Below are positions 52,992 to 61,492 of a stretch of DNA of 64,000 nt, one piece after another. A program made the translations under genes and the position numbers. The notes beneath the pieces were generated by a model that was not told the DNA's origin, ran no database searches, and saw only the letters and a list, made by a program, of their open reading frames with translations. The stretch comes from Zymobacter sp047495495 (GTDB taxonomy: Bacteria; Pseudomonadota; Gammaproteobacteria; Pseudomonadales; Halomonadaceae): NCBI RefSeq assembly GCF_047495495.1, contig NZ_CP179930.1:1426001-1490000 (forward strand). Reading direction: 5' to 3'. The number at the start of each line of letters is the position of its first letter. Position 1 is the stretch's first letter.

Positions 52992-53037
52992 TAACAGCCA
53001 CTATAGAAGCCCATGGGCTTCTATAGTGGCTGTTACG
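52992..53037. repeat. Perfect 46-bp palindrome
   Basis: From GTAACAGCC at 52992 to GGCTGTTAC at 53037 the sequence equals its own reverse complement, with the centre CCCATGGG (53011-53018). It can form a 21-bp hairpin with a 4-base loop, or a cruciform. There is no T-run, so it is not a normal terminator. It directly follows the DUF1737 gene. Confidence 0.9.
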
Positions 53038-53212
53038 TAATCTAAGCCGTTGCCATTTAATGGAGCGTAACGGGCAATTTGTTAGCATCTCTACAATGCA
53101 GCATGATATCAACCATAAATATCACACCCTGAACTATTAATAAGTTCGTTAAAGTAAAAAACAGCTTTATATATTGTCAAGGCACAATAATCACTTCACA
53201 ATAAATAAAACA

Positions 53213-53437
53213 CTACTTTTTAAAGGCGTTGATAGCCAAACCACTTCCTACCATTATCAGCCCCAATACTGCAAAAAAAGCCACCGGAATAAATTTGAAA
53301 AAAAGCACAAAGAGATGTGTTTGTGGCATGGTATATACTACGTATGCCAGATGAAGTAGAAACAGAGCTGCAACAGCCAGCAGCACACAACCACATTTGA
53401 AAACTAGATTAAAGGAAGACTTATTACCATTATTCAT
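53213..53437 (-). CDS. Small two-helix membrane protein
   Basis: 74 residues. Two strong hydrophobic segments (VFKCGCVLLAVAALFLLHLA and FFKFIPVAFFAVLGLIMVGS, about residues 12-31 and 46-65) predict an inner-membrane hairpin. No family was recognised. AGAGGGG precedes the ATG by about 12 bases, which supports translation. It stands alone in AT-rich DNA, 176 bases from the palindrome. Confidence 0.55.
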   Translation of the reverse strand: MNNGNKSSFNLVFKCGCVLLAVAALFLLHLAYVVYTMPQTHLFVLFFKFIPVAFFAVLGLIMVGSGLAINAFKK

Positions 53438-53807
53438 AATTATATCAAACCCCTCTTTACACGTTAAAACACAATATATTTTCGATTATCATTTTATAAC
53501 TTTTCATGACACATATTCCAGCTTTTAGCCTAGCACTTTCACTAATAGGAAATGCAAAAATCAACATGTCATTACGTAATAATTACAGCAGAACCAACAA
53601 ACTATACCTCCCTCGCGGCTCATTTTTAATATAAAAGACAGTAAACCAATTGTCAGCACACGAAACTCAAGCTTCCAACTAAACCAAAGCCAATCATAGC
53701 ACACAGTGGCAGTAGAAAGCATTGTGGATGTTTAGACAGCACTTATATCAATTACCAAATAATTACCTTTATTAGCCTTTCCTCTGCCTACAAGAATAAA
53801 TCCTACT

Positions 53808-53860
53808 TTAGGCCGCTATATTACCCTCGGCGCCCTATGCGAGGGTATATTGCGACCTAA
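53808..53860. repeat. Long imperfect inverted repeat
   Basis: TTAGGCCGC...ACCCTCG (53808-53829) pairs with CGAGGGT...GCGACCTAA (53840-53860): about 19 of 21 positions match, with one bulge and a 10-base loop. It lies in AT-rich non-coding DNA with no T-run. It could be a structured RNA end, a recombination or binding site, or a degraded mobile-element end. Confidence 0.55.
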
Positions 53861-54275
53861 TCTGCCTCCCAGGCCATTTTATAACAACATCTTAAATCAT
53901 GCATGTAATATACTGCCGTTTGCACGTCTAAAGTACTACTTAGCGCACACCATTACTATTAACCCACCGATTGGCCCTTATCCCTCGCCAGCAGTACCGA
54001 CTTATGCAGCGGTTATTTTTATCTACAAATTAAATTCCAAGCAAGCACATTCCGCCGACATAGATGACACGGTATAACGAAGTATGATAATGCCCCTGTT
54101 AATTTTTGGACGGCGCAGTGTTCCGTAGAGACTGATCGCTCTTGAAGCATGTAACAAGAATACCTAGAGTCTCGACCATTAGTGCAAAAGAAGTGGGGTA
54201 ATGGCATACAGAGTTCATCGGGAAAGGTCTCTAATCAGCCATGCCTCAAAACTCAAAGGCAAAATAGGCTTTTAA
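53861..54275. other. AT-rich intergenic DNA without a gene
   Basis: About 415 bases between the inverted repeat and the MITE. Only short, unsupported open frames occur. No promoter or RNA could be identified with confidence. Confidence 0.3.
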
Positions 54276-54394
54276 GAGGCTGTTTCATAACCTGAGTAAT
54301 GGCTTTTCCCTTTCTAAAATAGACGGCTTTTACCGCAATTTTGTGGTTTGAAGTCCCGTCAATGACTGGAGTATTGGAGTTATGAAACACGCTC
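54276..54394. mobile_element. MITE-like element with IS5-type ends
   Basis: The ends GAGGCTGTTTCATAAC (54276-54291) and GTTATGAAACACGCTC (54379-54394) are inverted repeats matching at 14 of 16 positions. Both are flanked by TAA (54273-54275 and 54395-54397), consistent with a 3-bp target duplication of the TNA type. The 87-base interior has no ORF, so it is a non-autonomous miniature element. The ends resemble IS5-family termini; an active transposase is not in the window. Confidence 0.72.
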
Positions 54395-54490
54395 TAACGT
54401 TCCCCAAATGCATAACCCATAGACCAAAGATATGTGAACTACAGCACTTTTATCTCCCGTCGATAGCACCGTTGACTACCGTGCACCGCA

Positions 54491-54531
54491 TAAAAAAGCC
54501 CTACCGTTAACACGTCAACGGCAGGGCTTTT
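54491..54531 (-). terminator. Intrinsic terminator of lipA
   Basis: On the minus strand, AAAAGCCCTGCCGTT pairs with AACGGTAGGGCTTTTTT around an 8-base loop, ending in a run of six T. It begins 28 bases after the lipA stop. Confidence 0.88.
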
Positions 54532-54558
54532 CAAGCTATTGCTAAGCGATCAGCGCTA

Positions 54559-55527
54559 TCACGATACGTGGCCGCCATGGGCCTGCTTGTCGGCGTGATA
54601 GCTGGAGCGCACGAGTGGGCCGGAAGCCACTTGGCGGAAGCCCATCTTCAACCCTTCTTCTTCGAACCATTTGAAGATTTCGGGGCGTACCCAGCGGTCA
54701 ATTGCTAGGTGGTTTTTGGACGGCTGCATGTACTGGCCGATGGTCAGCATATCTACATCATGGCGACGCAGGTCGCGCATAACTTCAATGATCTGCTCAT
54801 CCGTCTCGCCAACGCCAACCATCAGCCCAGACTTGGTTGTGACATCAGGGCGACGCGCCTTGTAACGCTTCAGCAGATCCAGCGACCACTGATAATCGGC
54901 GCCCGGACGTACCTTGCGGTACAGCGACGGTACGGTTTCAAGGTTGTGATTGAAAACGGTCGGCGGCGCATCAGCCAGAATATCGATGGCCACATCCATA
55001 CGCCCTCGAAAATCGGGAACCAGGATTTCGATCTCAATGTCGGGGCTGAGTGCACGAATAGCCGAAACGCAGTCAGCAAAATGGCCTGCGCCACCGTCGC
55101 GCAGATCGTCGCGGTCAACCGAGGTGATGACCACATAGCGCAGCTTCATCTCGGCGATGGCTTCCGCCAGCTCGCGTGGTTCTTCGCTGTTCAACGCATT
55201 AGGGCGACCGTGTGCCACGTCGCAGAACGGGCAGCGGCGCGTGCAAATATCCCCCATGATCATGAAGGTGGCCGTGCCGCCGTGGAAACATTCCCCTAGG
55301 TTGGGACAGGTGGCTTCCTCACACACCGTATGCAGCTTGTGCTTACGCAGCGTCTGCTTGATACGGGTCACTTCGGAGGAGACCGGCATACGTACGCGTA
55401 GCCAGTCGGGCTTCTGCGGCAGCGTTTCTGTCGGAATGACCTTGACCGGGATGCGGGCGACCTTCTCTGCCCCGCGCAGCTTGACGCCTTGTACGGCGCG
55501 CTTCGGCGTTACAGTGGATTCACTCAT
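54559..55527 (-). CDS. lipA: Lipoyl synthase
   Basis: 322 residues, a radical-SAM enzyme that inserts two sulfur atoms into octanoyl groups. CEEATCPNLGEC (auxiliary 4Fe-4S cluster) and CTRRCPFCDV (SAM CxxxCxxC, about residues 96-105) are both present, and GPLVRSSYHAD near the C-terminus contains the conserved Ser ligand. ATGA overlap with the upstream lipB gene shows tight translational coupling. The cluster order ybeD-lipB-lipA is the standard one. Confidence 0.97.
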   Translation of the reverse strand: MSESTVTPKRAVQGVKLRGAEKVARIPVKVIPTETLPQKPDWLRVRMPVSSEVTRIKQTLRKHKLHTVCEEATCPNLGECFHGGTATFMIMGDICTRRCPFCDVAHGRPNALNSEEPRELAEAIAEMKLRYVVITSVDRDDLRDGGAGHFADCVSAIRALSPDIEIEILVPDFRGRMDVAIDILADAPPTVFNHNLETVPSLYRKVRPGADYQWSLDLLKRYKARRPDVTTKSGLMVGVGETDEQIIEVMRDLRRHDVDMLTIGQYMQPSKNHLAIDRWVRPEIFKWFEEEGLKMGFRQVASGPLVRSSYHADKQAHGGHVS

Positions 55528-56270
55528 GACTCACCACCAGACTCGTAAAATTCAAAGGGATCGCCCTCCTGTGCAATGGGTGCGAACAGGAAAGCGGTCG
55601 ATTGTTGGGTCAGCTGATGAACAAGGCATTTCAGCCAACGGTCGGCTTCTTGCGCGCGATCAATGACCTTGCCGGCAGGCAGCAGGTCACGCAGCTGCGT
55701 CATCGCCATTCCAGCATACCCACAAGGGTTGATGCGCTCGAACGGCGACAGGTCCATATCCAGATTGAACGCGATGCCATGATAACTGCAGCCGCGACGT
55801 ACGCGCAGCCCCAGTGAGGCGATCTTAGCCAGTGAGCCATCAGCACGATCGACATAAACACCCGGTGCGTCCGGGCGCGCAAAGGCCTCTATGCCGTGCT
55901 GTGCCAGTGCCTCGATAACACTCTGCTCAAGCGCCGTAACCATTGCCCGTACGCCGATACCACAACGCTTGAGATCAAACATCAGGTAGGCGATCAGCTG
56001 GCCGGGGCCGTGATACGTCACTTGGCCACCACGGTCGCTCTGCACGACAGGAATGTCGCCCGGCATCAGGACATGCTCGGGCTTGCCCGCCTGCCCTTGC
56101 GTGAATACCGGCAAATGCTCGACCAGCCACAGCTGGTCCCGATCATTGCGCTGACGCTGATCCGTGTACTGGCGCATGGTCTGCCAGACGGGCTGATAGG
56201 CGCGCATTCCCAGTCGATAAAGATCAAAGGAATGCGTTGGCTGTGGCGTGGCTACGGGCATCTCAGGCAT
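55524..56270 (-). CDS. lipB: Octanoyl-[ACP]:protein N-octanoyltransferase
   Basis: 248 residues. WLVEHLPVFTQGQAGKPEH, QSDRGGQVTYHGPGQLIAYL and GLRVRRGCSYHGIAFNLDMD are LipB blocks that hold the Lys and Cys used for octanoyl transfer; INPCGYAGM contains the catalytic Cys. It moves octanoate from ACP to lipoyl domains, after which LipA adds sulfur. The ATG at 56270 is preferred over a GTG at 56279 that overlaps the ybeD stop; both are close. Confidence 0.95.
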   Translation of the reverse strand: MPEMPVATPQPTHSFDLYRLGMRAYQPVWQTMRQYTDQRQRNDRDQLWLVEHLPVFTQGQAGKPEHVLMPGDIPVVQSDRGGQVTYHGPGQLIAYLMFDLKRCGIGVRAMVTALEQSVIEALAQHGIEAFARPDAPGVYVDRADGSLAKIASLGLRVRRGCSYHGIAFNLDMDLSPFERINPCGYAGMAMTQLRDLLPAGKVIDRAQEADRWLKCLVHQLTQQSTAFLFAPIAQEGDPFEFYESGGES

Positions 56271-56275
56271 ATGCC

Positions 56276-56602
56276 TCACAGCACCATGTGTACGCGGCCC
56301 GTGGCCTTAAGCGCTTCGAACAGCGCCTTCAGCTGCTCTTCGCTCGTTGCTGTGATAGTGGCACGCAGTGAACGAAAACGGCCGGTACGGCTGTCTTGAT
56401 GGCTGAGATCGGCTTCGTTGAAGCCGCTATCGAAACGCTTGAGCACCTCGACGATAGCCGGCTGGAAGCCGTCATCGTGATCGCCAACGATCTTCAGCGA
56501 GTAGTCGCAGGGAAATTCAATCTTCGGTGCTGGCTGACCACCATCGCCCTGCATACCCAACGCCTCGGTGCTCTTCTGCTCAGTGTTCTGGTTGTCGCTC
56601 AT
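56276..56602 (-). CDS. ybeD: YbeD family protein (DUF493)
   Basis: 108 residues. IEFPCDYSLKIVGDHDDGF and QDSRTGRFRSLRATITATS are the YbeD/DUF493 signature; the fold is ACT-like, suggesting a small-molecule regulator. Function is not established, but the gene precedes lipB in most gammaproteobacteria. Its stop overlaps or abuts the lipB start. Confidence 0.92.
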   Translation of the reverse strand: MSDNQNTEQKSTEALGMQGDGGQPAPKIEFPCDYSLKIVGDHDDGFQPAIVEVLKRFDSGFNEADLSHQDSRTGRFRSLRATITATSEEQLKALFEALKATGRVHMVL

Positions 56603-56902
56603 GTCATGTCTCTATGTCAGGCCAAGCGGCACTTTAAAACCACTTGGCGTTGAATGCGTCGGTGAAAATCGCTGCTGCGCGCTCCACGCTATTGCCTTAA
56701 AGGATACATTGATCCTGCGAGCGGGTCATCGTCATGGTGGTGATCACGCCGTGCCGCTCGTAAAGCCTGCGCTAAGACACTCACCATAACGATCATATAG
56801 CGCTATGTAGTATGGGCGATGACCGCCATGATCAAGGTGTTTATCGCGCTTTTTTGCGGCGGCAGGCTGCTACGACTGCGCTCCGCACGTCAAAACAGCT
56901 GA
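56603..56902. other. Intergenic region upstream of ybeD
   Basis: About 300 bases that should contain the promoter for ybeD-lipB-lipA. No operator, small gene or RNA could be supported by eye. Confidence 0.35.
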
Positions 56903-56946
56903 AACGACGAACCCCACAGGGCGCCATCGCCACCGTGGGGTTCGTC
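56903..56946 (-). terminator. Terminator-like hairpin after dacA
   Basis: GACGAACCCCAC (56906-56917) pairs perfectly with GTGGGGTTCGTC (56935-56946). The T-run on the minus-strand side is short (GTTTC), so termination is likely but not strong. Confidence 0.65.
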
Positions 56947-57000
56947 TCACATCAACACGATGTTTCTGGCACCATGTAGAGCGTCAACCAATGCCTAGTG

Positions 57001-58251
57001 TCAGAACAGATTGACAAAGAAACGTACGATACTGTCCCAAAGGCGACCGAAGAAGCCCGCTTCCTCGACCTCTTCCAGCGCGACCAACGGCACCTGAACA
57101 AGCGCTTGATCACCACGACGGATCGTCATGGAGCCCAGCGTCTGCCCTTTATGAACCGGTGCATCGACACTGGAAGGCAGGTCGGTATGCTGGGTCAGCG
57201 GCGCATCGCCACGCGGCAATGTCGCATAGACGTCGTTCTCGAAGCCTACTTTCAGGTGATTCTTTTCACCGCCCCAAACACGCAGGTCGTTGTTGATCGG
57301 CCCCTTCTGATACAGGTGCTGCGTGGTGTAGTACAGGAAGCCGTGGTTGAGCAACTTCTGCGTTTCAACCGCACGCGCCTGCTCGGAAGTGGTACCCATC
57401 ACGACGGCGATCAAACGCATGTCACCCTGCTTGGCAGAGGCCACCATGCAATAACCCGCCGCGTCAGTGTGGCCCGTTTTCAGGCCGTCCACGCGCGCAT
57501 CCCGATACAGCAACAAGTTGCGGTTAGGCTGACGAATATTGTTGTAGGTGAACTCTTTCTGAGCATAGAGAGAGGCATGCTCGGGGTAGTCGTTGACGAT
57601 ATGGCGCGCCAGGATAGCAAGGTCATATGCCGTCGAATAATGGTCGTCGTGCGGCAGCCCCGTCGCGTTCATGAAGTGGGAATCCTTCATGCCCAGCGCT
57701 TGCGCCATACTGTTCATCAGTGCAGCAAAAGTGTCTTCGGAGCCGGAAATATGTTCGGCCATCGCGACGCTGGCATCGTTACCAGACTGAATAACGATCC
57801 CTTTCATTAGCTCGCTGACCGGCACGGTGGTACCGACGCGCAGGAACATGCGCGAACCACCGGTACGCCAAGCATGCTCGCTGACCAGCACAGGAGTCTC
57901 TTCAGGCAGCTGACCCTGTGCCGTGCGGTACTCGGCGATGTAGGCCGTCATCAGCTTGGTCAGACTGGCTGGCGGAACACGTTTGTGAGAATCGTGTTCG
58001 ATCAGCACCTGACCCGTGCGCGCGTCCATCAGTAGCCACGAGGTCGCCGCCAGTTGTGGCGGTGCCGGCACGGCCGTCGCCAGATTGAGCGGCGGCAGGT
58101 TGGGCGGCAGCGACTGCTGGCTCTGAGGGACGGCAGGTGCATCTTCCGCATGAGCCAGCAAGCTTGAGCCTGCCATCACCGGTGTCATACCCAGCATGGC
58201 CGCCAGCACCCAGACACGGGAGCGGCGAACGGATGAAGCACTCTTGTTCAT
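57001..58251 (-). CDS. dacA: D-alanyl-D-alanine carboxypeptidase (PBP5/6 type)
   Basis: 416 residues. A Sec signal peptide (VLAAMLGMTPVMAGSSLLAHA) leads to the penicillin-binding domain with PASLTKLMTAY (SxxK nucleophile), IQSGNDASVA (SxN) and GLKTGHTDAAG (KTG). The PBP5 C-terminal beta domain follows, and the last residues (FGRLWDSIVRFFVNLF) form the amphipathic membrane anchor. It trims the terminal D-Ala from murein pentapeptides. ATG 58251 has AGGA ten bases upstream. It lies downstream of rlpA in the cell-shape cluster. Confidence 0.95.
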   Translation of the reverse strand: MNKSASSVRRSRVWVLAAMLGMTPVMAGSSLLAHAEDAPAVPQSQQSLPPNLPPLNLATAVPAPPQLAATSWLLMDARTGQVLIEHDSHKRVPPASLTKLMTAYIAEYRTAQGQLPEETPVLVSEHAWRTGGSRMFLRVGTTVPVSELMKGIVIQSGNDASVAMAEHISGSEDTFAALMNSMAQALGMKDSHFMNATGLPHDDHYSTAYDLAILARHIVNDYPEHASLYAQKEFTYNNIRQPNRNLLLYRDARVDGLKTGHTDAAGYCMVASAKQGDMRLIAVVMGTTSEQARAVETQKLLNHGFLYYTTQHLYQKGPINNDLRVWGGEKNHLKVGFENDVYATLPRGDAPLTQHTDLPSSVDAPVHKGQTLGSMTIRRGDQALVQVPLVALEEVEEAGFFGRLWDSIVRFFVNLF

Positions 58252-58330
58252 GATTTCTATTTCCTGTTGTCCAGTCGTGGAACGGTACGTCAATTACCGT
58301 CAAAAACGTGCATCCATGCGGTGGTGACAG

Positions 58331-59275
58331 TCAAGGCACCGCGTCCACCTCAATCGGGTGAGCGTATCCGGCGTTGTTAAGTGCTTCTCGGGCGGCCACC
58401 AGCGCCACTTCATCATGAAAAGGCCCCACATGGATACGATAGATATCGCGCGTCTTCTGTACGGCGACCGGCAGCGACAGGCGCGAACTCAGCTGCGCTC
58501 GAAGCTGCCGTGCATTCTGTTCGGAACTTAGCGCCGCCACCTGCAGCATCTTTCCGCCACCCATGCTGCCTGCCGCGACCGTACTGGCCGCTACACGCGG
58601 CGCCGTCGGTGAGACAACGGCAGCAGGTGTGAGGTTCGCCGAGGCCGAAGGTGCTGTTAGTGCGGACCTGGCTGTAACGGCTGTCGCAGCGGGCGATGAT
58701 AGCGCTAAAGGGTCGATGCCTTCGACCCGCACGTGACCTGTTCCCTTCGCCGCGATGCCCAGACGCCATGCGGCGGCATAGGACAGGTCAAGAATGCGGC
58801 CGTCATGGAACGGCCCTCGATCGTTAACGCGAACTACAACCGAGCGCCCATTATCGAGGTTGGTTACCCGCGCATAGCTAGGCAACGGCAGCTGCTTATG
58901 CGCCGCCGTCATGGCATACATATCATAGGGTTCGCCACTCGATGTAGCGTAGCCATGAAACTTATTGCCGTAAAAGGAGGCCTGCCCTTCTTCGACATAC
59001 CCCTGCGCACTGGGCAGCACACTATAACGCTTGCCCAGCACGGTGTAGAGCGGCTGGTTGCCCGAACGCGCACGCGGCTCGTAATGCGGCACTGCATCCT
59101 TGACCTGGCTCAGATCGCGCTGATCCGTCGGATAGCTGTCAGAACGTGATGCATAGCGATGCTGATGAGATGCGCACCCGGCCAGCAACAGGATCAGCCC
59201 GACCGTCCAACCGCAACGAAGCACCTTAGTGCTGGGCTTGACGCTGCGCCAATGTATTCTGGATCTGCTTAGCAA
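58331..59275 (-). CDS. rlpA: RlpA family septal lipoprotein
   Basis: 314 residues with lipobox LILLLAGC. The RlpA-like double-psi beta-barrel spans about residues 90-185 (EGQASFYGNKFHGYATSSGEPYD over 95-117, then VVVRVNDRGPFHDGRILDLS). The C-terminal 75 residues form a SPOR domain that binds denuded septal murein. Pseudomonas RlpA is a lytic transglycosylase. The start is uncertain: a TTG at 59275 or a GTG at 59224, just after mltB, which gives a neat signal peptide. It overlaps mltB if the longer start is used. Confidence 0.92.
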   Translation of the reverse strand: MLSRSRIHWRSVKPSTKVLRCGWTVGLILLLAGCASHQHRYASRSDSYPTDQRDLSQVKDAVPHYEPRARSGNQPLYTVLGKRYSVLPSAQGYVEEGQASFYGNKFHGYATSSGEPYDMYAMTAAHKQLPLPSYARVTNLDNGRSVVVRVNDRGPFHDGRILDLSYAAAWRLGIAAKGTGHVRVEGIDPLALSSPAATAVTARSALTAPSASANLTPAAVVSPTAPRVAASTVAAGSMGGGKMLQVAALSSEQNARQLRAQLSSRLSLPVAVQKTRDIYRIHVGPFHDEVALVAAREALNNAGYAHPIEVDAVP

Positions 59276-60269
59276 GGGAAGTCACCGCCATCGCATAAAG
59301 TGGGCTGTGATTGTAACGAGTAATCACGTAAAAATTATGCAGCCCGATATCGTACTCCACGCTGCCATCGCTCAGCTCGAAGGCCAGCGGAATGACGCGG
59401 GTATCGGCAGGCAGCGCTGCACTACCACGAATGCCCTTGGCTTCAAGTTCGGCCACGGTACGATACGGTGCTTCAGGGCGGTTGTAATCAAGACCTTCAG
59501 GAGGCTGCTGCGGCCCCGTCGCGGTCAACACCACGCTTTCACCGGACTTCCAGCCGTGTGCCTGGAAGTAATGCGCCACGCTGCCGATAGCATCCGCCGG
59601 CGAGTTCCAGATATCGCGAATACCGTCACCGGTGTAATCCACTGCGTAGGCACGGTAGCTGGACGGCATGAACTGCGGGTAGCCCATCGCTCCGGCATAG
59701 GAGCCCTTATACGCCAGCGGATCAAGCTTCTGCTCGCTAGTGAGCTTCAGATAAGCACTCAGCTCCTTACTGAAAAAGGCCGAACGGGCAGGATAGCGGA
59801 AGGCTAGCGTCCCCAGAGCATCAACCACACGGTATTTGCCCGTGTTGGCTCCATAGCCCGTCTCGACGCCGATGATGGCGGCAATAATCTCACGCGGCAC
59901 GCCGTACTCACGCTCAGCACGTTCCATCGCAGGCAAGTTCTGCATGACGAAATCGGCACCCTTGTCGATGCGCGACTGCTGCATGAACAGATTGCGATAC
60001 TCATCCCAGCGCAAGCGCTTCTCGGCAGGTTTACTGATCGCAGCGATAATGCTGGGCTGGAACGTAGCGGCTTCGACCACACGGCGCACCTGTTCAACAG
60101 GAATCTGCTGTTCGCGGGCCGTCGTTTCAATGAACTGCTTGATCGCAGGTTCGGTAGCCGGAAAATCCGCGGCCTGCACGGCAGCCACTGCGGACATCCA
60201 CAGCAGCGCGGCAGCGCCCATTCGGGCACCGTAACCACAGACATTCTGCATCATCGTTCTATTACCCAT
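59226..60269 (-). CDS. mltB: Membrane-bound-type lytic murein transglycosylase B
   Basis: 347 residues. EYGVPREIIAAIIGVETGYG carries the catalytic Glu of the family-3 transglycosylase, and GAMGYPQFMPSSYRAYAVDY plus the GDGIRDIWNSPADAIGSVAHY block complete the substrate site. The N-terminal signal (ALLWMSAVAAVQAADF) lacks a lipobox Cys, so unlike E. coli MltB this is probably a soluble periplasmic enzyme, like Pseudomonas SltB1. AAGGAG supports ATG 60269. Confidence 0.93.
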   Translation of the reverse strand: MGNRTMMQNVCGYGARMGAAALLWMSAVAAVQAADFPATEPAIKQFIETTAREQQIPVEQVRRVVEAATFQPSIIAAISKPAEKRLRWDEYRNLFMQQSRIDKGADFVMQNLPAMERAEREYGVPREIIAAIIGVETGYGANTGKYRVVDALGTLAFRYPARSAFFSKELSAYLKLTSEQKLDPLAYKGSYAGAMGYPQFMPSSYRAYAVDYTGDGIRDIWNSPADAIGSVAHYFQAHGWKSGESVVLTATGPQQPPEGLDYNRPEAPYRTVAELEAKGIRGSAALPADTRVIPLAFELSDGSVEYDIGLHNFYVITRYNHSPLYAMAVTSLAKQIQNTLAQRQAQH

Positions 60270-60340
60270 CCCTCACTCCTTTGTTCGAAGGGCATCGCTA
60301 CGTCGTCCGTCCATACGGCGTTAAAAAGGTTGGGGCGCGA

Positions 60341-61477
60341 TCAGGGCCGCAGCAAGCGACGGTGCGTATGTATCGACATCACGATGCCAAACCCGGCCAT
60401 TAGCGTGATACTCGATGTCCCACCGTAACTCACCAGCGGCAGCGGCACACCCACTACCGGCAGGATGCCGCTGACCATCCCAATATTCACGAAGACGTAA
60501 ATGAAGAAGGTCAGGATCAGACTGCCTGCCAACAGACGACCGAAGGTGTCCTGAGCGCAATACGCCACATAGAGGCCGCGCCCGACAATCATTAGATACC
60601 CGATCATCAATAAGATCATGCCAACCATGCCGAATTCTTCTGCCAGCACGGCCACGATAAAGTCGGTATGGCGCTCAGGCAGGAACTGCAACTGTGCCTG
60701 CGTGCCGTCCATCCAGCCCTTGCCAAACAGCCCGCCGGAACCGATGGCGGTCTTGGACTGGATAATGTTCCAGCCGGACCCCAGCGGATCCATCTCGGGG
60801 TTAAGGAAGGTCAGTACGCGCTGGCGCTGATAGTCATGCATGTTGAACCACAGCAGTGGCAATGCCGCGCCGATGACCAGCACACTGATGAAGACCAGAC
60901 GCCAAGAAATGCCGGCCAGAAAGATGACAAACATGGCGGCGGCAAAGATCAGCAGTGCCGTTCCTAGGTCAGGCTGGCGCGCGATCAGCAGTACCGGCAC
61001 CATCATGATCAACACACACACGCCAAGATCAGGCCAGCTCATCGGAATCGAACGCCGCGATAGATAACTGGCCAACATCATCGGCATTACGATCTTCATG
61101 AACTCGGAGGGCTGGAAACGCATTACGCCAGGAATTTCTAGCCAGCGCTTGGCCCCCATCGCGTGGTAGCCCGTAACGGCCACCGCCACCAGCATCAGGG
61201 TGACCAGCACATACATGGCCGGTGCCCAGCGCTGCATCGTCACCGGTGGAATCTGGGCGATGATCGCCATGACCACGAACGCCAGCACGAAACGCAGCGC
61301 CTGCGCCTCAACGTACAGACGCGCTTCACCGCTGGCGCTGTACAGCACCACTAGCCCACCGGCCATGGTCAGCATCAATGACAGCAACAGCCAGGGATCA
61401 ATGTGCAGCATGCCAAAGCCAATGCTGTCGCCGCGCGCATGGCGTCGCTGGTAGAACGTTCGCAACCAACCCTTCAT
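60341..61477 (-). CDS. rodA: Peptidoglycan glycosyltransferase RodA
   Basis: 378 residues, a SEDS-family membrane protein with about ten helices. LQFLPERHTDFIVAVLAEE includes the catalytic Asp of SEDS glycosyltransferases, and GVPLPLVSYGGTSS is the conserved C-terminal motif. It polymerises murein glycan from lipid II with PBP2 (MrdA), encoded directly upstream. The gap from mrdA is only 15 bases. Confidence 0.96.
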   Translation of the reverse strand: MKGWLRTFYQRRHARGDSIGFGMLHIDPWLLLSLMLTMAGGLVVLYSASGEARLYVEAQALRFVLAFVVMAIIAQIPPVTMQRWAPAMYVLVTLMLVAVAVTGYHAMGAKRWLEIPGVMRFQPSEFMKIVMPMMLASYLSRRSIPMSWPDLGVCVLIMMVPVLLIARQPDLGTALLIFAAAMFVIFLAGISWRLVFISVLVIGAALPLLWFNMHDYQRQRVLTFLNPEMDPLGSGWNIIQSKTAIGSGGLFGKGWMDGTQAQLQFLPERHTDFIVAVLAEEFGMVGMILLMIGYLMIVGRGLYVAYCAQDTFGRLLAGSLILTFFIYVFVNIGMVSGILPVVGVPLPLVSYGGTSSITLMAGFGIVMSIHTHRRLLRP

Positions 61478-61492
61478 AACGTATCCTGAGCT

